From assembly GCF_016595465.1 (NCBI RefSeq), contig NZ_JAENIK010000011.1, positions 1,364,001-1,428,000 on the forward strand: a DNA stretch of 64,000 nt, written 5' to 3'. Below the pieces are notes generated by a model. The model was given only the letters and a program-made list of their open reading frames with translations, made no database searches and was not told the origin of the DNA. Both the position numbers and the translations under genes were made by a program. This DNA is from Luteolibacter yonseiensis (GTDB lineage Bacteria > Verrucomicrobiota > Verrucomicrobiia > Verrucomicrobiales > Akkermansiaceae). Shown here piece by piece: positions 32,354 to 42,219 of this stretch; within the stretch, counting starts at the first letter, position 1, and each line of letters begins with the position of its first letter.

Positions 32354-33943
32354 TCAGTTCGCAGCCTTGATTTCAAGATTGGTGAAGCGGACGTGGGTAT
32401 CGACCACCCGCACGCCGACGCTGCCGCTGGTGTAGGTGTCGTCTTTTGCGGTGAGCACGGCTTTGCCATCGAGCGAGATTTTGATCTCGGGACCGGATGC
32501 GGAGACGGAGAGTTTCAGGTCCGCCTTTGTGTCGATGCTTACCGGGGCACGGGAAATCTCCGTCCACTTGCTGCCATCGGTCTTGCCGAGGACCACCACC
32601 TTGTCACGGGGGATCAGTCCGGCGAAGTAGCCTTTCTGGGCGTCGAAACCCACGGATGGGAAGGTCGTGCGGAATAACAGGCCGGCGTCGCGGTCACCCT
32701 TGACGAAGCTGAAAGTGGTGGTGGCTTCGAAGTCGGTGAAATTGCCGCCGTCGAGCACGAGTTTTTCGCCGCTGCGATAGGTGTTAACGGGATCCGCCGG
32801 AGGTCTGCCGAGCTGCAGGCCGTCCTTGTCGAAATTCATGAATTGGAGGTGTCCGTAGTAGGACAGCTCCTTCGGCTGGCCTTTGGTGAAATCAAGTGAC
32901 AAAGGCAGGACCGGCTTCGGAACGACCTCGCCGGACGGACGGGGTTGTTCGACACCCGGGGCCACGGGGTTGCCGAAGTTCGGGAAACCCTTGTCATCGA
33001 AGGTGAACGGCTGGATGGAAACCGAACGTCGCCAGCCGCTGTTGCGGTCCCTTTTCGAGTGGAAGACGTGCCACCATTCCTTGCCATCCGGGCTTTTTAC
33101 GAAGCAGCTGTGGCCGACGCCATAGGTCGAGTCGTTCCCCTTGAAAACCGGTTCGGGGTGCTTGGTCCATGAGGCGGGGTCCAGCGGGTCCTGGCCGGTG
33201 AGCTCCAGCAGACCCAGCTTGTAGGTGGGCAGCCAGGAGGCGGCGGTGGAGTAGGTCACGAAGGTGCGGCCGCCGTTCTGGAGGATCTGCGGGCCCTCGG
33301 CGAGTCCGCGGGATTCCTGTTTCTCCTCGGTGCGCTCCCAAAGGTAGGTGTCGTTCTTGGCAAGCAGGACACGGGGGCCGGCGAGCTCGGTGGGCGACTT
33401 CATCGGGGCGATGTAGAGGAACTGTTGGTCGGTGCCGGGGGCGTCCCAGCCGGACCAGATCGCGTAGCGCTTGCCGCCTTGTTCCAGCACGGTCATGTCG
33501 ATGGCCCAGACGTTCGGGCTTTTGCCGTCCTTGCCGTCGCCGGTCGGCAGCGGGCCGTGGACGGTATAGGGGCTGAGGGGATCGGCGTCGCGCGAGCGAA
33601 GGACGTAGGCCAGGTGGTTGGCGTTCTTGCCATCGGAGGCGGCCACGTAGATGTGCCAGTGACCGTCGAGGAAATGGATCTCAGGCGCCCACACTTCCTT
33701 GGAATAAGGGCCTTTCTCAGGTGCCGTCCAGACGACGTGCCGGGTGCCGATGGAGGTCAGGCGGTCGGAAATCCACAAGGCGACGCCCTGGTTGCTTTCG
33801 GAATGGCACCAGATGTATTTGTCGCCGTATTTCGTGACCCACGGGTCCGCGCCCTCGCTGATCGGGTTGACGAAGGTCTCGGCGGCGGAGGCGGCGAAGC
33901 ACACGAAGGTGGAAAGGCAGATGAGAAGGGGGCGGAGCAGCAT
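32354..33943 (-). CDS. Secreted glycoside hydrolase family 43 with C-terminal concanavalin-like domain
   Basis: A 529-residue exported enzyme (signal peptide about 1-20). It has a five-bladed beta-propeller GH43-type sequence with the three expected acids: Asp33 in 'ISEGADPWVTKYGDKYIW', Asp149 in 'VWAIDMTVLEQGGKRYAIWS' and Glu216 in 'GLAEGPQILQNGGRTFVTYS'. Residues about 340-529 form a beta-sandwich like those beside GH43 or DUF1080 domains ('DAGLLFRTTFPSVGFDAQKG'). GH43 members cleave arabinose- or xylose-containing side chains; the sequence alone does not decide which. It is monocistronic, with a terminator 30 bp after the stop. Confidence 0.88.
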   Translation of the reverse strand: MLLRPLLICLSTFVCFAASAAETFVNPISEGADPWVTKYGDKYIWCHSESNQGVALWISDRLTSIGTRHVVWTAPEKGPYSKEVWAPEIHFLDGHWHIYVAASDGKNANHLAYVLRSRDADPLSPYTVHGPLPTGDGKDGKSPNVWAIDMTVLEQGGKRYAIWSGWDAPGTDQQFLYIAPMKSPTELAGPRVLLAKNDTYLWERTEEKQESRGLAEGPQILQNGGRTFVTYSTAASWLPTYKLGLLELTGQDPLDPASWTKHPEPVFKGNDSTYGVGHSCFVKSPDGKEWWHVFHSKRDRNSGWRRSVSIQPFTFDDKGFPNFGNPVAPGVEQPRPSGEVVPKPVLPLSLDFTKGQPKELSYYGHLQFMNFDKDGLQLGRPPADPVNTYRSGEKLVLDGGNFTDFEATTTFSFVKGDRDAGLLFRTTFPSVGFDAQKGYFAGLIPRDKVVVLGKTDGSKWTEISRAPVSIDTKADLKLSVSASGPEIKISLDGKAVLTAKDDTYTSGSVGVRVVDTHVRFTNLEIKAAN

Positions 33944-34245
33944 GTGTTTGTCAGGATGGGTGCTGGAGGTTGTTTTTCGGCTGGCGGACCGAAGGCCGGG
34001 CCGGCGGGTGGTCTGTTAGATCCCGGAAAATGTAGTTTTGGAGCGGACCGCTGCCAAGGTTCTTTTATCTCGTTTTCCCGCGTCGGGAGACCCATGGCAA
34101 AGTGCAATCCCTATCCCGCAACTTGCAATTGTGGTGGGCACCGGAGTTCCGGAGAACCCTGTGTTACCAATGGTTCCGGCTCGCCGCCGGAATGGCACCC
34201 GGTCTGCGAGGGGTGGGGAGCAAACCGGCACAGCACCCATAGAAA
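33944..34245. other. Intergenic region upstream of the flavoprotein gene
   Basis: This 302-bp gap separates the divergent GH43 and flavoprotein genes and should carry both promoters. I find no RNA gene or clear sigma-70 promoter. A short cysteine-rich reading frame beginning at 34094 runs into the flavoprotein gene in another frame and has no support as a gene. Confidence 0.45.
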
Positions 34246-35226
34246 ATGGATACTCCACATTCCTCCGCTTCTCCCCGTCCCGCCCTCATCCCGATGGGAA
34301 AACCAAGGATTCATGACGTCGTCATCGCGGGAGGAGGTCCCGCCGGACTCAGCGCCGCGCTGCTGCTGGGCCGTTGCATGCGGGATGTGATCCTGTGCGA
34401 CGGCGGGAATGCGGAACCCGGGACGTTCCCTTCCACCGGCGGATTTCTCGGGCTGGACGGCTGCAACCCCATCGATCTGATCCGTGTCGGCCGCGAGCAA
34501 TGCAAGAAGTTCGATACGGTGGCGCACGTGGATTCAAGCATCGGAAATGTGGAGCGCAGCATCACCGGGTTCAGGGTCCATTTCACCGATGGAATGGTTG
34601 TTGAAACCCGTAGCATGCTGATCGCCTCCGACCTGATCACCAGTCTGCCGGACATCACCGGTGCCAAGGAATTCCACGGGACGACCTTCCACCAATACCC
34701 GCATTGTGACGGCTGGGACCACCGGGGCCAGAAGCTGGCCGTGCTGGGTGGCGGCAACCACGCGGTTGTGCTGGCACTGAAACTCCTTACCTGGAGCGAT
34801 CAGGTGACGCTCTTCACGAACGGTGAAAGCATCTGCAATTCGTCGCGCCAGCATCTGGCTGAAAAAAGGATCCGCGTCGAAACCCGGCCGGTCCGCGCTC
34901 TCGAGGGCGAGGGAGGCATTCTCAAGCAAGTGCGGATGGCGGACGACGGAGCCGTCGACTGCGAGGCGCTTTTTTACCCGACGCCCGCCATGCCACATTC
35001 GGATCTGGCGGCCCGTCTTGGTTGCCACCCCGGCCATTCGGGACGGAACAGCCATTCACAAACCGGCTGCGGCACGGCGGTCCAAGGCTTGTTCATCGTC
35101 GGAAATCCTTCCCGCCCGGCGGAAATGGCCATCATTTCCGCAGCGGAAGGCGTCAAGGCCGCCGAAGCGATCCATCAATGGCTTTCCCAAGCCGACCAAT
35201 CCTATCTCGCTGTCAAAATCGCATAA
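34246..35226 (+). CDS. Thioredoxin-reductase-like NAD(P)/FAD-dependent oxidoreductase
   Basis: A 326-residue flavoprotein. The FAD loop is 'DVVIAGGGPAGLSAALLLGR' and the NAD(P) loop 'KLAVLGGGNHAVVLAL'; the C-terminal FAD motif is 'GLFIVGNPSRPAEMAIISAA'. It has the two-nucleotide-domain layout of low-molecular-weight thioredoxin reductases. The position that normally holds a CxxC disulfide ('CPYC') reads 'YPHCDGWDH', so the first cysteine is replaced by tyrosine and a classical dithiol mechanism is unlikely. ATG 34294 is an alternative start that removes a 16-residue leader. It is followed after 4 bp by a small helical protein, so the two are probably co-expressed. Confidence 0.83.
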   Translation: MDTPHSSASPRPALIPMGKPRIHDVVIAGGGPAGLSAALLLGRCMRDVILCDGGNAEPGTFPSTGGFLGLDGCNPIDLIRVGREQCKKFDTVAHVDSSIGNVERSITGFRVHFTDGMVVETRSMLIASDLITSLPDITGAKEFHGTTFHQYPHCDGWDHRGQKLAVLGGGNHAVVLALKLLTWSDQVTLFTNGESICNSSRQHLAEKRIRVETRPVRALEGEGGILKQVRMADDGAVDCEALFYPTPAMPHSDLAARLGCHPGHSGRNSHSQTGCGTAVQGLFIVGNPSRPAEMAIISAAEGVKAAEAIHQWLSQADQSYLAVKIA

Positions 35227-35230
35227 CCCC

Positions 35231-35746
35231 ATGGACCAACAACTCGAACGCTATCTGAACGATCATCTCGCAGGCTCTTCCGGAGCCATCCTGATGATCC
35301 AAAATTTTGCCGAAACCGTGGAGCATCCCGAAGCACGGGATTTCTTCATCAAGCTCAAGCAGGATGTCGAAAACGATCGCGAGCTGCTCAAGCGCCTGCT
35401 CGAAACCGCCGGGATGCGATCCAGCACGGTTTTGAATGTCGCGGGTGATCTGACCGCCAGGGTGGGTTTTCTCAAGCTGATGTGGGAGGGATTCGAACCG
35501 GGCAAGCTCGGCTTGTTCGAAGGGTTGGAAATGCTGGCACTGGGGGTCCAGGGAAAGCGTCTGTTGTGGCTCGCGCTGCAGGAAATCTCGGCATGGTACC
35601 CGGAATGGAGCGATGTGGATTTCCGGGAACTCGAGCTGGAAGCCATCAAACAACGGGACGGAGTCGAATTCTGGCGTATCGAAGCCGCGAGGGACGCGCT
35701 GCCGGACATCGACCGCCGCACCCGGGCATTGGAGAAGGTGGGATGA
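35231..35746 (+). CDS. Small helical protein of unknown function, possibly ferritin-like
   Basis: A 171-residue, mostly helical protein starting at ATG 35231, 4 bp after the flavoprotein stop. The N-terminal half, 'IQNFAETVEHPEARDFFIKL' and 'DVENDRELLKRLLETAGM', has the spacing of a four-helix bundle. Acidic and His residues are present, but I cannot see a complete ExxH di-iron motif. The C-terminal half, 'EISAWYPEWSDVDFRELELE', is helical and acidic. I do not recognise a named family. Tight linkage to the flavoprotein suggests a shared redox or stress role, an inference only. Confidence 0.75.
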   Translation: MDQQLERYLNDHLAGSSGAILMIQNFAETVEHPEARDFFIKLKQDVENDRELLKRLLETAGMRSSTVLNVAGDLTARVGFLKLMWEGFEPGKLGLFEGLEMLALGVQGKRLLWLALQEISAWYPEWSDVDFRELELEAIKQRDGVEFWRIEAARDALPDIDRRTRALEKVG

Positions 35747-35790
35747 CGAACATCTGCGAGGACACCTGATGGGGAGGTTTCCTGAGCATT

Positions 35791-38700
35791 GTGAAGAAGA
35801 GAAAGAGGAATTTTCTGAAGCTGTCGTCACCGAAGATTGCGGCCCTCACCCTTGACGTTGAAGTGGATCCCGGTAGCTTCAATGAAATTTTGGGTGAAAA
35901 AATCATGAAAAAAACCGCATCTTCATCTTCCCCACGTCGTTCTCCATCAGTGGCCGCCCCTGTTGCGGAGCTGCAGGAGGAAGGGGATTACAAGGTTCTT
36001 CTCGCAGCCCTCACTTCGTTCAAACGCGGAGATTTCACCGTCCGTCTGCCCGAAGACTGGACCGGTGTGGCCGGAAAGGTCGCGGATACGTTCAACGAGG
36101 TCATCACCCGCAACCAGGAGATGGCGAACGAACTGGCCCGCATCGGCGAGGTCGTCGGTGTGGATGGCCGGATCGGCCAGCGGGCTTCCTTGGGCGAGGT
36201 CCAGGGGTCGTGGAGCGCCGCCATCGGCTCGGTGAACAGCCTTGTGGCGAACCTCGTCCAGCCGACCAGCGAGATGGCCCGCGTCATCGGCGCGGTCGCG
36301 AAAGGGGACTTGTCCCAAACCATTTCCACAGAGATCGACGGTCGTCCGCTCAAGGGGGAATTCCTCCGCACCGCCCGCACGGTGAACACGATGGTCGAAC
36401 AACTTGGCGGATTCGCATCGGAAGTGACGCGGGTGGCCCGCGAGGTGGGCACCGAGGGTAAACTCGGCGGACAGGCGAAGGTGAAGGGAGTGGCGGGAAC
36501 GTGGAAGGACCTCACCGACAACGTGAACCTCATGGCTGGAAACCTGACCGCACAGGTGCGGAACATCGCGACCGTCACGACGGCGGTGGCGAACGGAGAC
36601 CTGACCAAGAAGATCACCGTCGATGTCCGCGGGGAATTCCTCGAACTGAAGGACACGGTCAACACCATGGTCGGCCAGCTCCGCTCGTTCGCATCGGAAG
36701 TGACCCGGGTGGCCCGCGAGGTGGGAACCGAGGGGGCGCTCGGCGGACAGGCGCGGGTGGAAGGGGTTTCCGGAACGTGGAAGGACCTCACCGATTCCGT
36801 GAACTCGATGGCGGGCAACCTCACCTCGCAGGTGCGGAACATCGCCGCGGTGACCACTGCGGTTGCCAATGGCGACCTGTCCAAGAAGATCACCGTGGAC
36901 GTCAAAGGCGAGATCCTCGAGCTGAAGAACACCATCAACACCATGGTGGACCAGCTCGGATCGTTCGCATCGGAAGTGACGCGGGTGGCCCGCGAGGTGG
37001 GAACCGAAGGAAAACTCGGAGGCCAGGCGAAGGTGTCCGGTGTGGCGGGAACGTGGAAGGACCTCACCGATTCCGTGAATTCCATGGCGGGCAACCTCAC
37101 CGCGCAGGTGCGGAACATCGCGAACGTGACCACCGCCGTTGCGAACGGCGACCTTTCCAAGAAGATCACCGTGGATGTGAAGGGCGAGATCCTCGAACTG
37201 AAGGACACCATCAACACCATGGTGGACCAGCTCCGGTCGTTCGCGTCGGAAGTGACCCGGGTGGCCCGCGAGGTGGGCACCGAGGGAAAACTCGGCGGCC
37301 AGGCGGAAGTGTCCGGTGTGGCAGGAACGTGGAAGGACCTCACCGACAACGTGAACATGATGGCGGGCAACCTCACCGACCAGGTGCGGAACATCGCGGA
37401 CGTGACCACCGCCATCGCGAAAGGCGACCTTTCCAAGAAGATCACCGTGGATGTGAAGGGCGAGATCCTTCAGATGAAAAACACCATCAACACCATGGTG
37501 GACCAGCTCAGCTCGTTCGCGGACGAAGTGACGCGGGTGGCCCGCGAGGTGGGATCGGAAGGAAAGCTCGGCGGCCAGGCGGACGTGCGCGGCGTCGCGG
37601 GAACGTGGAAGGACCTCACCGACTCCGTGAACTTCATGGGAGGCAACCTCACCGCACAGGTGCGGAACATCGCCGAGGTGACCACGGCGGTGGCCCGTGG
37701 CGACCTTTCCAAGAAGATCACCGTGGATGTCAAAGGTGAGATCCTCGAACTGAAGAATACCATCAACACCATGGTGGACCAGCTCGGATCGTTCGCATCG
37801 GAAGTGACGCGGGTGGCCCGCGAGGTGGGAACCGAAGGAAAACTCGGCGGTCAGGCCGAGGTGTCCGGTGTGGCGGGAACGTGGAAGGACCTGACGGACT
37901 CCGTTAACTCGATGGCGGGCAACCTCACCGACCAGGTGCGGAACATCGCGGACGTGACGACGGCGGTGGCGAACGGCGACCTTTCCAAGAAAGTCACCGT
38001 GCTTGTCCGTGGCGAGATTCTCCAGCTCAAGGACACGGTGAACACCATGGTGGATCAGCTCAACTCCTTCGCATCGGAAGTGACGCGGGTGGCCCGCGAG
38101 GTGGGAACCGAAGGAAAACTCGGCGGCCAGGCAGAAGTGCGCGACGTGGCGGGAACGTGGAAGGATCTGACGGACTCCGTGAACTCGATGGCGGGCAACC
38201 TCACCAACCAGGTGCGGAACATCGCGGACGTGACCACGGCGGTGGCCCGTGGCGACCTTTCCAAGAAGATCACCGTGGATGTCAAAGGCGAGATCCTCGA
38301 GCTGAAGAACACCATCAACACCATGGTGGACCAGCTCGGATCGTTCGCGGCGGAAGTCACCCGGGTGGCCCGCGAGGTGGGCACCGAAGGAAACCTCGGC
38401 GGCCAGGCCGAGGTGAAGGGCGTGGCGGGAACGTGGAAGGACCTGACGGACTCCGTGAACTCGATGGCGGGCAACCTCACCGACCAGGTGCGTAACATCG
38501 CGAACGTCACAAAGGCGGTCGCCGCCGGAAACCTTTCCAAGAAGATCACGGTGGACGTGCGCGGGGAAATTCTCGAACTCAAGGACACCATCAACACCAT
38601 GGTGGACCAGCTCCGGTCATTCGCATCGGAAGTGACGCGGGTGGCCCGCGAGGTGGGCTCGGAAGGGGCTCTCGGCGGTCAGGCGCGGGTGGAAGGCGTC

Positions 38701-41700
38701 TCGGGAACGTGGAAGGACCTCACCGACTCCGTGAACTTCATGGCCTCGAACCTCACCACCCAGGTGCGGAACATCGCGGCGGTGACCACTGCGGTTGCCA
38801 ATGGCGACCTTTCCAAGAAAATCACCGTGGATGTCAAAGGCGAGATCCTCGAACTCAAGGACACGGTCAACACCATGGTGGACCAGCTCAACTCCTTCGC
38901 ATCGGAAGTGACCCGGGTGGCCCGCGAGGTGGGCACCGAAGGGAAACTCGGCGGACAGGCCGAGGTGAAAGGCGTGGCGGGAACGTGGAAGGACCTCACC
39001 GACTCCGTGAACTCGATGGCGGGCAACCTCACCAACCAGGTGCGAAGCGTGGCCAAGGTCGTTACCGCGGTCGCGAAAGGCGAGCTGAACCAGAAACTCA
39101 TGGTGGAGGCGAAGGGCGAGATCGCCGAGCTCGCGGACACCATCAACAGCATGACCAGCACGCTCGCCACCTTCGCCGAGCAGGTCACCAGCGTGGCGCG
39201 CGAAGTGGGTGTGGAAGGAAAACTCGGAGGCCAGGCACACGTGCCGGGTGCCTCCGGAACCTGGCTGGACCTCACCGACAACGTGAACCAGCTCGCCGCG
39301 AATCTCACGACCCAGCTCCGTGCCATCGCGGATGTGGCGACGGCGGTGACGAAGGGTGATCTCACCCAGAGTATCCAGGTCGCCGCCAGCGGCGAGGTCG
39401 CCTTCGTAAAGGACAACATCAACGAGATGATCCGCAACCTGAAGGACACGACCTCGCGGAACGAGGAGCAGGACTGGCTGAAAACCAACCTCGCGAAGTT
39501 CACCCGGATGCTCCAGGGCCAGAAGGATTTCCTCACCGTCGGCCAGCTCATCCTTTCGGAACTCGCGCCGGTCGTTTCCGCCCAGCACGGGATCTTCTAC
39601 ATCATGGACAGCGAGGCGAGCGAACCCGAGCTCCGCCTGCTCGCCAGCTACGCCTACAGCGAGCGGAAGAACGTCAGCAACCGCTACCAATTGGGAGAAA
39701 GCCTTGTCGGCCAGGCCGCGCTGGAAAAGCAGCCGATCCTGCTGACGAACGTCCCGAGCGACTACATTCATATCAGCTCCGGTCTGGGGCAGGCCCCGCC
39801 GCTCAACATAATGGTGCTGCCGATCGTTTTCGAAGGAAACGTCAAGGCCGTCATCGAGCTGGCGTCGTTCGAGCGGTTCAGCGCCACGCACGAGGCGTTC
39901 CTCGGCCAGCTCGCGGAGAGTATCGGCATCGTGCTCAACACCATCAAGGCCAGCACGCTTACGGAGGATCTTCTCAAGCAGTCGCAGTCCCTCGCCGGCG
40001 AACTGCAGAGCCGTCAGGAGGAGCTGGAACAGACCAACGAGGAGCTTCAGGAGAAAGCCGCCCAGCTCGCGGAACAAAACGCCGAGGTGGAACGCAAGAA
40101 CAGCGAGGTGGAACAGGCGCGGATGGCGTTGGAAGGAAAAGCGAAGCAGCTCTCCCTCACCTCCCGCTACAAGTCCGAGTTCCTCGCGAACATGTCGCAC
40201 GAGCTCCGCACGCCGCTCAACAGCCTGCTCATCCTGGCGGACCAGCTCGGCTCGAACTACGAAGGAAACCTCACGCCCAAGCAGGTCGAGTTCGCCCGCA
40301 CCATCCTCGGCTCCGGCCGCGACCTGCTGCGCCTCATCAATGACATCCTCGACCTCTCGAAGATCGAGTCCGGAAACTTCACGGTTTCCGTGGCGGAGGT
40401 GAAATTGAAGGATCTCTACGAAAACATCGACCGCACCTTCCGCCACGTCGCGCAGGAGAAGGGGATCGATTTCATCTTCGACGTCGCCGCCAACCTGCCG
40501 GACACGATTTTCACGGACGAACAGCGGCTCGACCAGGTTCTCAAGAACCTCGTTTCGAATGCGCTCAAGTTCACGGACCGTGGCCGCGTCACCTTCAAGG
40601 TCGCCGCGGTGAATTCCGGCTGGAGCACGGATCGCACGCTGCTCTCGGGGGCTTCCCAGGTGCTGGCTTTCACCATCACGGACTCGGGGATCGGAATCCC
40701 GGAGGACAAGCAGATGGTCATTTTCGAAGCCTTCCAGCAGGCGGACGGCAGCACCAGCCGCCGCTATGGCGGCACCGGCCTCGGCCTCGCCATCAGCCGC
40801 GAGCTTTCCCGTCTGCTGGGTGGGGAGATCCGTGTGGAAAGCCAGGAGGGCAAGGGGAGTTCGTTCACTCTCTACCTGCCCTACCGTCCGGCGGGCGCGA
40901 CGGACGAGTCCATCAACGCCCAGCGGAACCTCCTCGGGCAGATCTCGGACGAAGACCTGCGCAACGATCACACCGTTCAGGAAACCACCTTCTCCGACGA
41001 CCGCCAGAACCTCACCCCCGGAGACAGCGTGGTGCTGATCGTGGAGGATGATCTTCCTTTCGCGCAGCTGCTGCTGGACACGGCCCGCGCGCAGGGACTG
41101 AAGGGTATCGTGACATCCCGCGGCTACAAGGCGCTCGCCTATGCCCGCGAGTTCAGCCCCATCGGCATCACCCTGGATGTCACCCTGCCGGATGTCAGCG
41201 GCTGGCGCGTGCTGAACCGTCTGAAGAGCGATCTGGCCACCCGCCACATTCCCGTGCTCGTGGTATCCGCGGACAGGGAACCCGAAAACGCCCTCAAGCA
41301 GGGAGCGTTTTCCTACTATCACAAGCCGCTGGAACAGGACGAGATCGTCTCCGTGTTCGAACGCATCCGGGATTTCCAAAAGACTCCGCACGGGACGCTC
41401 CTGGTGGTGGAGGACGACGAACTCCAGCGTGACCAGATCCGCGAACTCATCGGAAACGGCACCGCCAAGCTCACGCTGGTGGAGACCGGCGAGCAGGCGC
41501 TGGAAGCCCTCGCCGACCAGCGGTTCGACTGTGTTGTCATCGACCTCCTCCTGCCCGACGTTTCCGGTTTCGATCTCATCGAGCAGGTCCGCAAGCTCTA
41601 CCCGCAGCTTTCCATCATCGTTTACACGGCGAAGGTTCTCGATGCGGAGGAGGAACGGCGTCTCAACCACATGGCGCAGACCATCATCGTCAAGGACGTT

Positions 41701-42189
41701 CGCAGCCCGGACCGTCTCTACGACCAGGTCGCGCTCTGGCTCCACCGCGAGGTTTCGCAACTCCCCGCCGCCGGGCGCGAGATCATCCAGCGCCTGAATG
41801 ACCCGAACTCGCTTCTGGAAGGGAAGAAGGTGCTCATCGTGGATGACGACATCCGCAACATCTTCGCGATGACCAGCCTGCTGGAACGCCAGAAGATGGT
41901 GATCCTCTCCGCGGAGCGCGGCCAGCACGCGCTGGAGATCCTGCAGGAGGTGGAGGACATCGACGTGGTGCTCATGGACATCATGATGCCGGAAATGGAC
42001 GGCTACGAGATCATGAGCGCCATCCGGAATCTCTATGGATTCAAGGAACTTCCGATCATCGCCCTCACGGCGAAGGCCATGAAGGGCGACCGCGAGAAAT
42101 GCATCGAGGCCGGAGCCTCCGACTACATTTCCAAGCCCGTGGACACGGACCGTCTCCTCTTGTTGTTGCGGACCTGGCTTTTCCGCTGA
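35791..42189 (+). CDS. Soluble poly-HAMP hybrid histidine kinase with GAF and three receiver domains
   Basis: A protein of 2,132 residues from GTG 35791, or 2,094 from ATG 35905. No signal peptide or membrane helix is visible, so it is cytosolic. Residues about 102-1210 are twelve HAMP-type units of about 92 residues, each with '[19 protein letters not shown]' and '[17 protein letters not shown]'. A GAF-like domain (about 1245-1390) and a coiled coil (about 1400-1460) follow. The HisKA domain has His1470 in '[16 protein letters not shown]', and the ATPase has '[14 protein letters not shown]', '[10 protein letters not shown]' and '[10 protein letters not shown]'. Three receivers follow, with Asp1796, Asp1918 and Asp2063. 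The layout recalls fungal group III (Nik1/Os-1) kinases. Residue numbers are from the GTG. Confidence 0.92.
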   Translation: MKKRKRNFLKLSSPKIAALTLDVEVDPGSFNEILGEKIMKKTASSSSPRRSPSVAAPVAELQEEGDYKVLLAALTSFKRGDFTVRLPEDWTGVAGKVADTFNEVITRNQEMANELARIGEVVGVDGRIGQRASLGEVQGSWSAAIGSVNSLVANLVQPTSEMARVIGAVAKGDLSQTISTEIDGRPLKGEFLRTARTVNTMVEQLGGFASEVTRVAREVGTEGKLGGQAKVKGVAGTWKDLTDNVNLMAGNLTAQVRNIATVTTAVANGDLTKKITVDVRGEFLELKDTVNTMVGQLRSFASEVTRVAREVGTEGALGGQARVEGVSGTWKDLTDSVNSMAGNLTSQVRNIAAVTTAVANGDLSKKITVDVKGEILELKNTINTMVDQLGSFASEVTRVAREVGTEGKLGGQAKVSGVAGTWKDLTDSVNSMAGNLTAQVRNIANVTTAVANGDLSKKITVDVKGEILELKDTINTMVDQLRSFASEVTRVAREVGTEGKLGGQAEVSGVAGTWKDLTDNVNMMAGNLTDQVRNIADVTTAIAKGDLSKKITVDVKGEILQMKNTINTMVDQLSSFADEVTRVAREVGSEGKLGGQADVRGVAGTWKDLTDSVNFMGGNLTAQVRNIAEVTTAVARGDLSKKITVDVKGEILELKNTINTMVDQLGSFASEVTRVAREVGTEGKLGGQAEVSGVAGTWKDLTDSVNSMAGNLTDQVRNIADVTTAVANGDLSKKVTVLVRGEILQLKDTVNTMVDQLNSFASEVTRVAREVGTEGKLGGQAEVRDVAGTWKDLTDSVNSMAGNLTNQVRNIADVTTAVARGDLSKKITVDVKGEILELKNTINTMVDQLGSFAAEVTRVAREVGTEGNLGGQAEVKGVAGTWKDLTDSVNSMAGNLTDQVRNIANVTKAVAAGNLSKKITVDVRGEILELKDTINTMVDQLRSFASEVTRVAREVGSEGALGGQARVEGVSGTWKDLTDSVNFMASNLTTQVRNIAAVTTAVANGDLSKKITVDVKGEILELKDTVNTMVDQLNSFASEVTRVAREVGTEGKLGGQAEVKGVAGTWKDLTDSVNSMAGNLTNQVRSVAKVVTAVAKGELNQKLMVEAKGEIAELADTINSMTSTLATFAEQVTSVAREVGVEGKLGGQAHVPGASGTWLDLTDNVNQLAANLTTQLRAIADVATAVTKGDLTQSIQVAASGEVAFVKDNINEMIRNLKDTTSRNEEQDWLKTNLAKFTRMLQGQKDFLTVGQLILSELAPVVSAQHGIFYIMDSEASEPELRLLASYAYSERKNVSNRYQLGESLVGQAALEKQPILLTNVPSDYIHISSGLGQAPPLNIMVLPIVFEGNVKAVIELASFERFSATHEAFLGQLAESIGIVLNTIKASTLTEDLLKQSQSLAGELQSRQEELEQTNEELQEKAAQLAEQNAEVERKNSEVEQARMALEGKAKQLSLTSRYKSEFLANMSHELRTPLNSLLILADQLGSNYEGNLTPKQVEFARTILGSGRDLLRLINDILDLSKIESGNFTVSVAEVKLKDLYENIDRTFRHVAQEKGIDFIFDVAANLPDTIFTDEQRLDQVLKNLVSNALKFTDRGRVTFKVAAVNSGWSTDRTLLSGASQVLAFTITDSGIGIPEDKQMVIFEAFQQADGSTSRRYGGTGLGLAISRELSRLLGGEIRVESQEGKGSSFTLYLPYRPAGATDESINAQRNLLGQISDEDLRNDHTVQETTFSDDRQNLTPGDSVVLIVEDDLPFAQLLLDTARAQGLKGIVTSRGYKALAYAREFSPIGITLDVTLPDVSGWRVLNRLKSDLATRHIPVLVVSADREPENALKQGAFSYYHKPLEQDEIVSVFERIRDFQKTPHGTLLVVEDDELQRDQIRELIGNGTAKLTLVETGEQALEALADQRFDCVVIDLLLPDVSGFDLIEQVRKLYPQLSIIVYTAKVLDAEEERRLNHMAQTIIVKDVRSPDRLYDQVALWLHREVSQLPAAGREIIQRLNDPNSLLEGKKVLIVDDDIRNIFAMTSLLERQKMVILSAERGQHALEILQEVEDIDVVLMDIMMPEMDGYEIMSAIRNLYGFKELPIIALTAKAMKGDREKCIEAGASDYISKPVDTDRLLLLLRTWLFR
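36094..39420 (+). repeat. Tandem 276-bp HAMP-unit repeats inside the kinase gene
   Basis: Eleven units of exactly 276 bp run from 36385 to 39420, each opening with an aac codon and carrying 'gtggcccgcgaggtggg' at the same offset (for example 36433, 36709, 36985). A divergent 291-bp unit precedes them at 36094. Units 1-10 are nearly identical in long stretches and unit 11 is more diverged. Confidence 0.93.
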
Positions 42190-42219
42190 ATATCCCGGAC
42201 ATTCACCTCCGCATCATTC

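Noticed and set aside
34094..34390. Small cysteine-rich reading frame starting at 34094
   Set aside because: It overlaps the flavoprotein gene in another frame, and its second half is the out-of-frame flavoprotein sequence; no homologous small protein comes to mind.
36094..39420. Regular repeats that might suggest a CRISPR-like or satellite array
   Set aside because: The period of 276 bp is in frame, the repeats encode HAMP units, and there are no unique spacers.
38617..41928. 1,103-codon minus-strand frame opposite the poly-HAMP kinase
   Set aside because: It mirrors the kinase repeats and domains; the plus strand carries clear HisKA, ATPase and receiver motifs.
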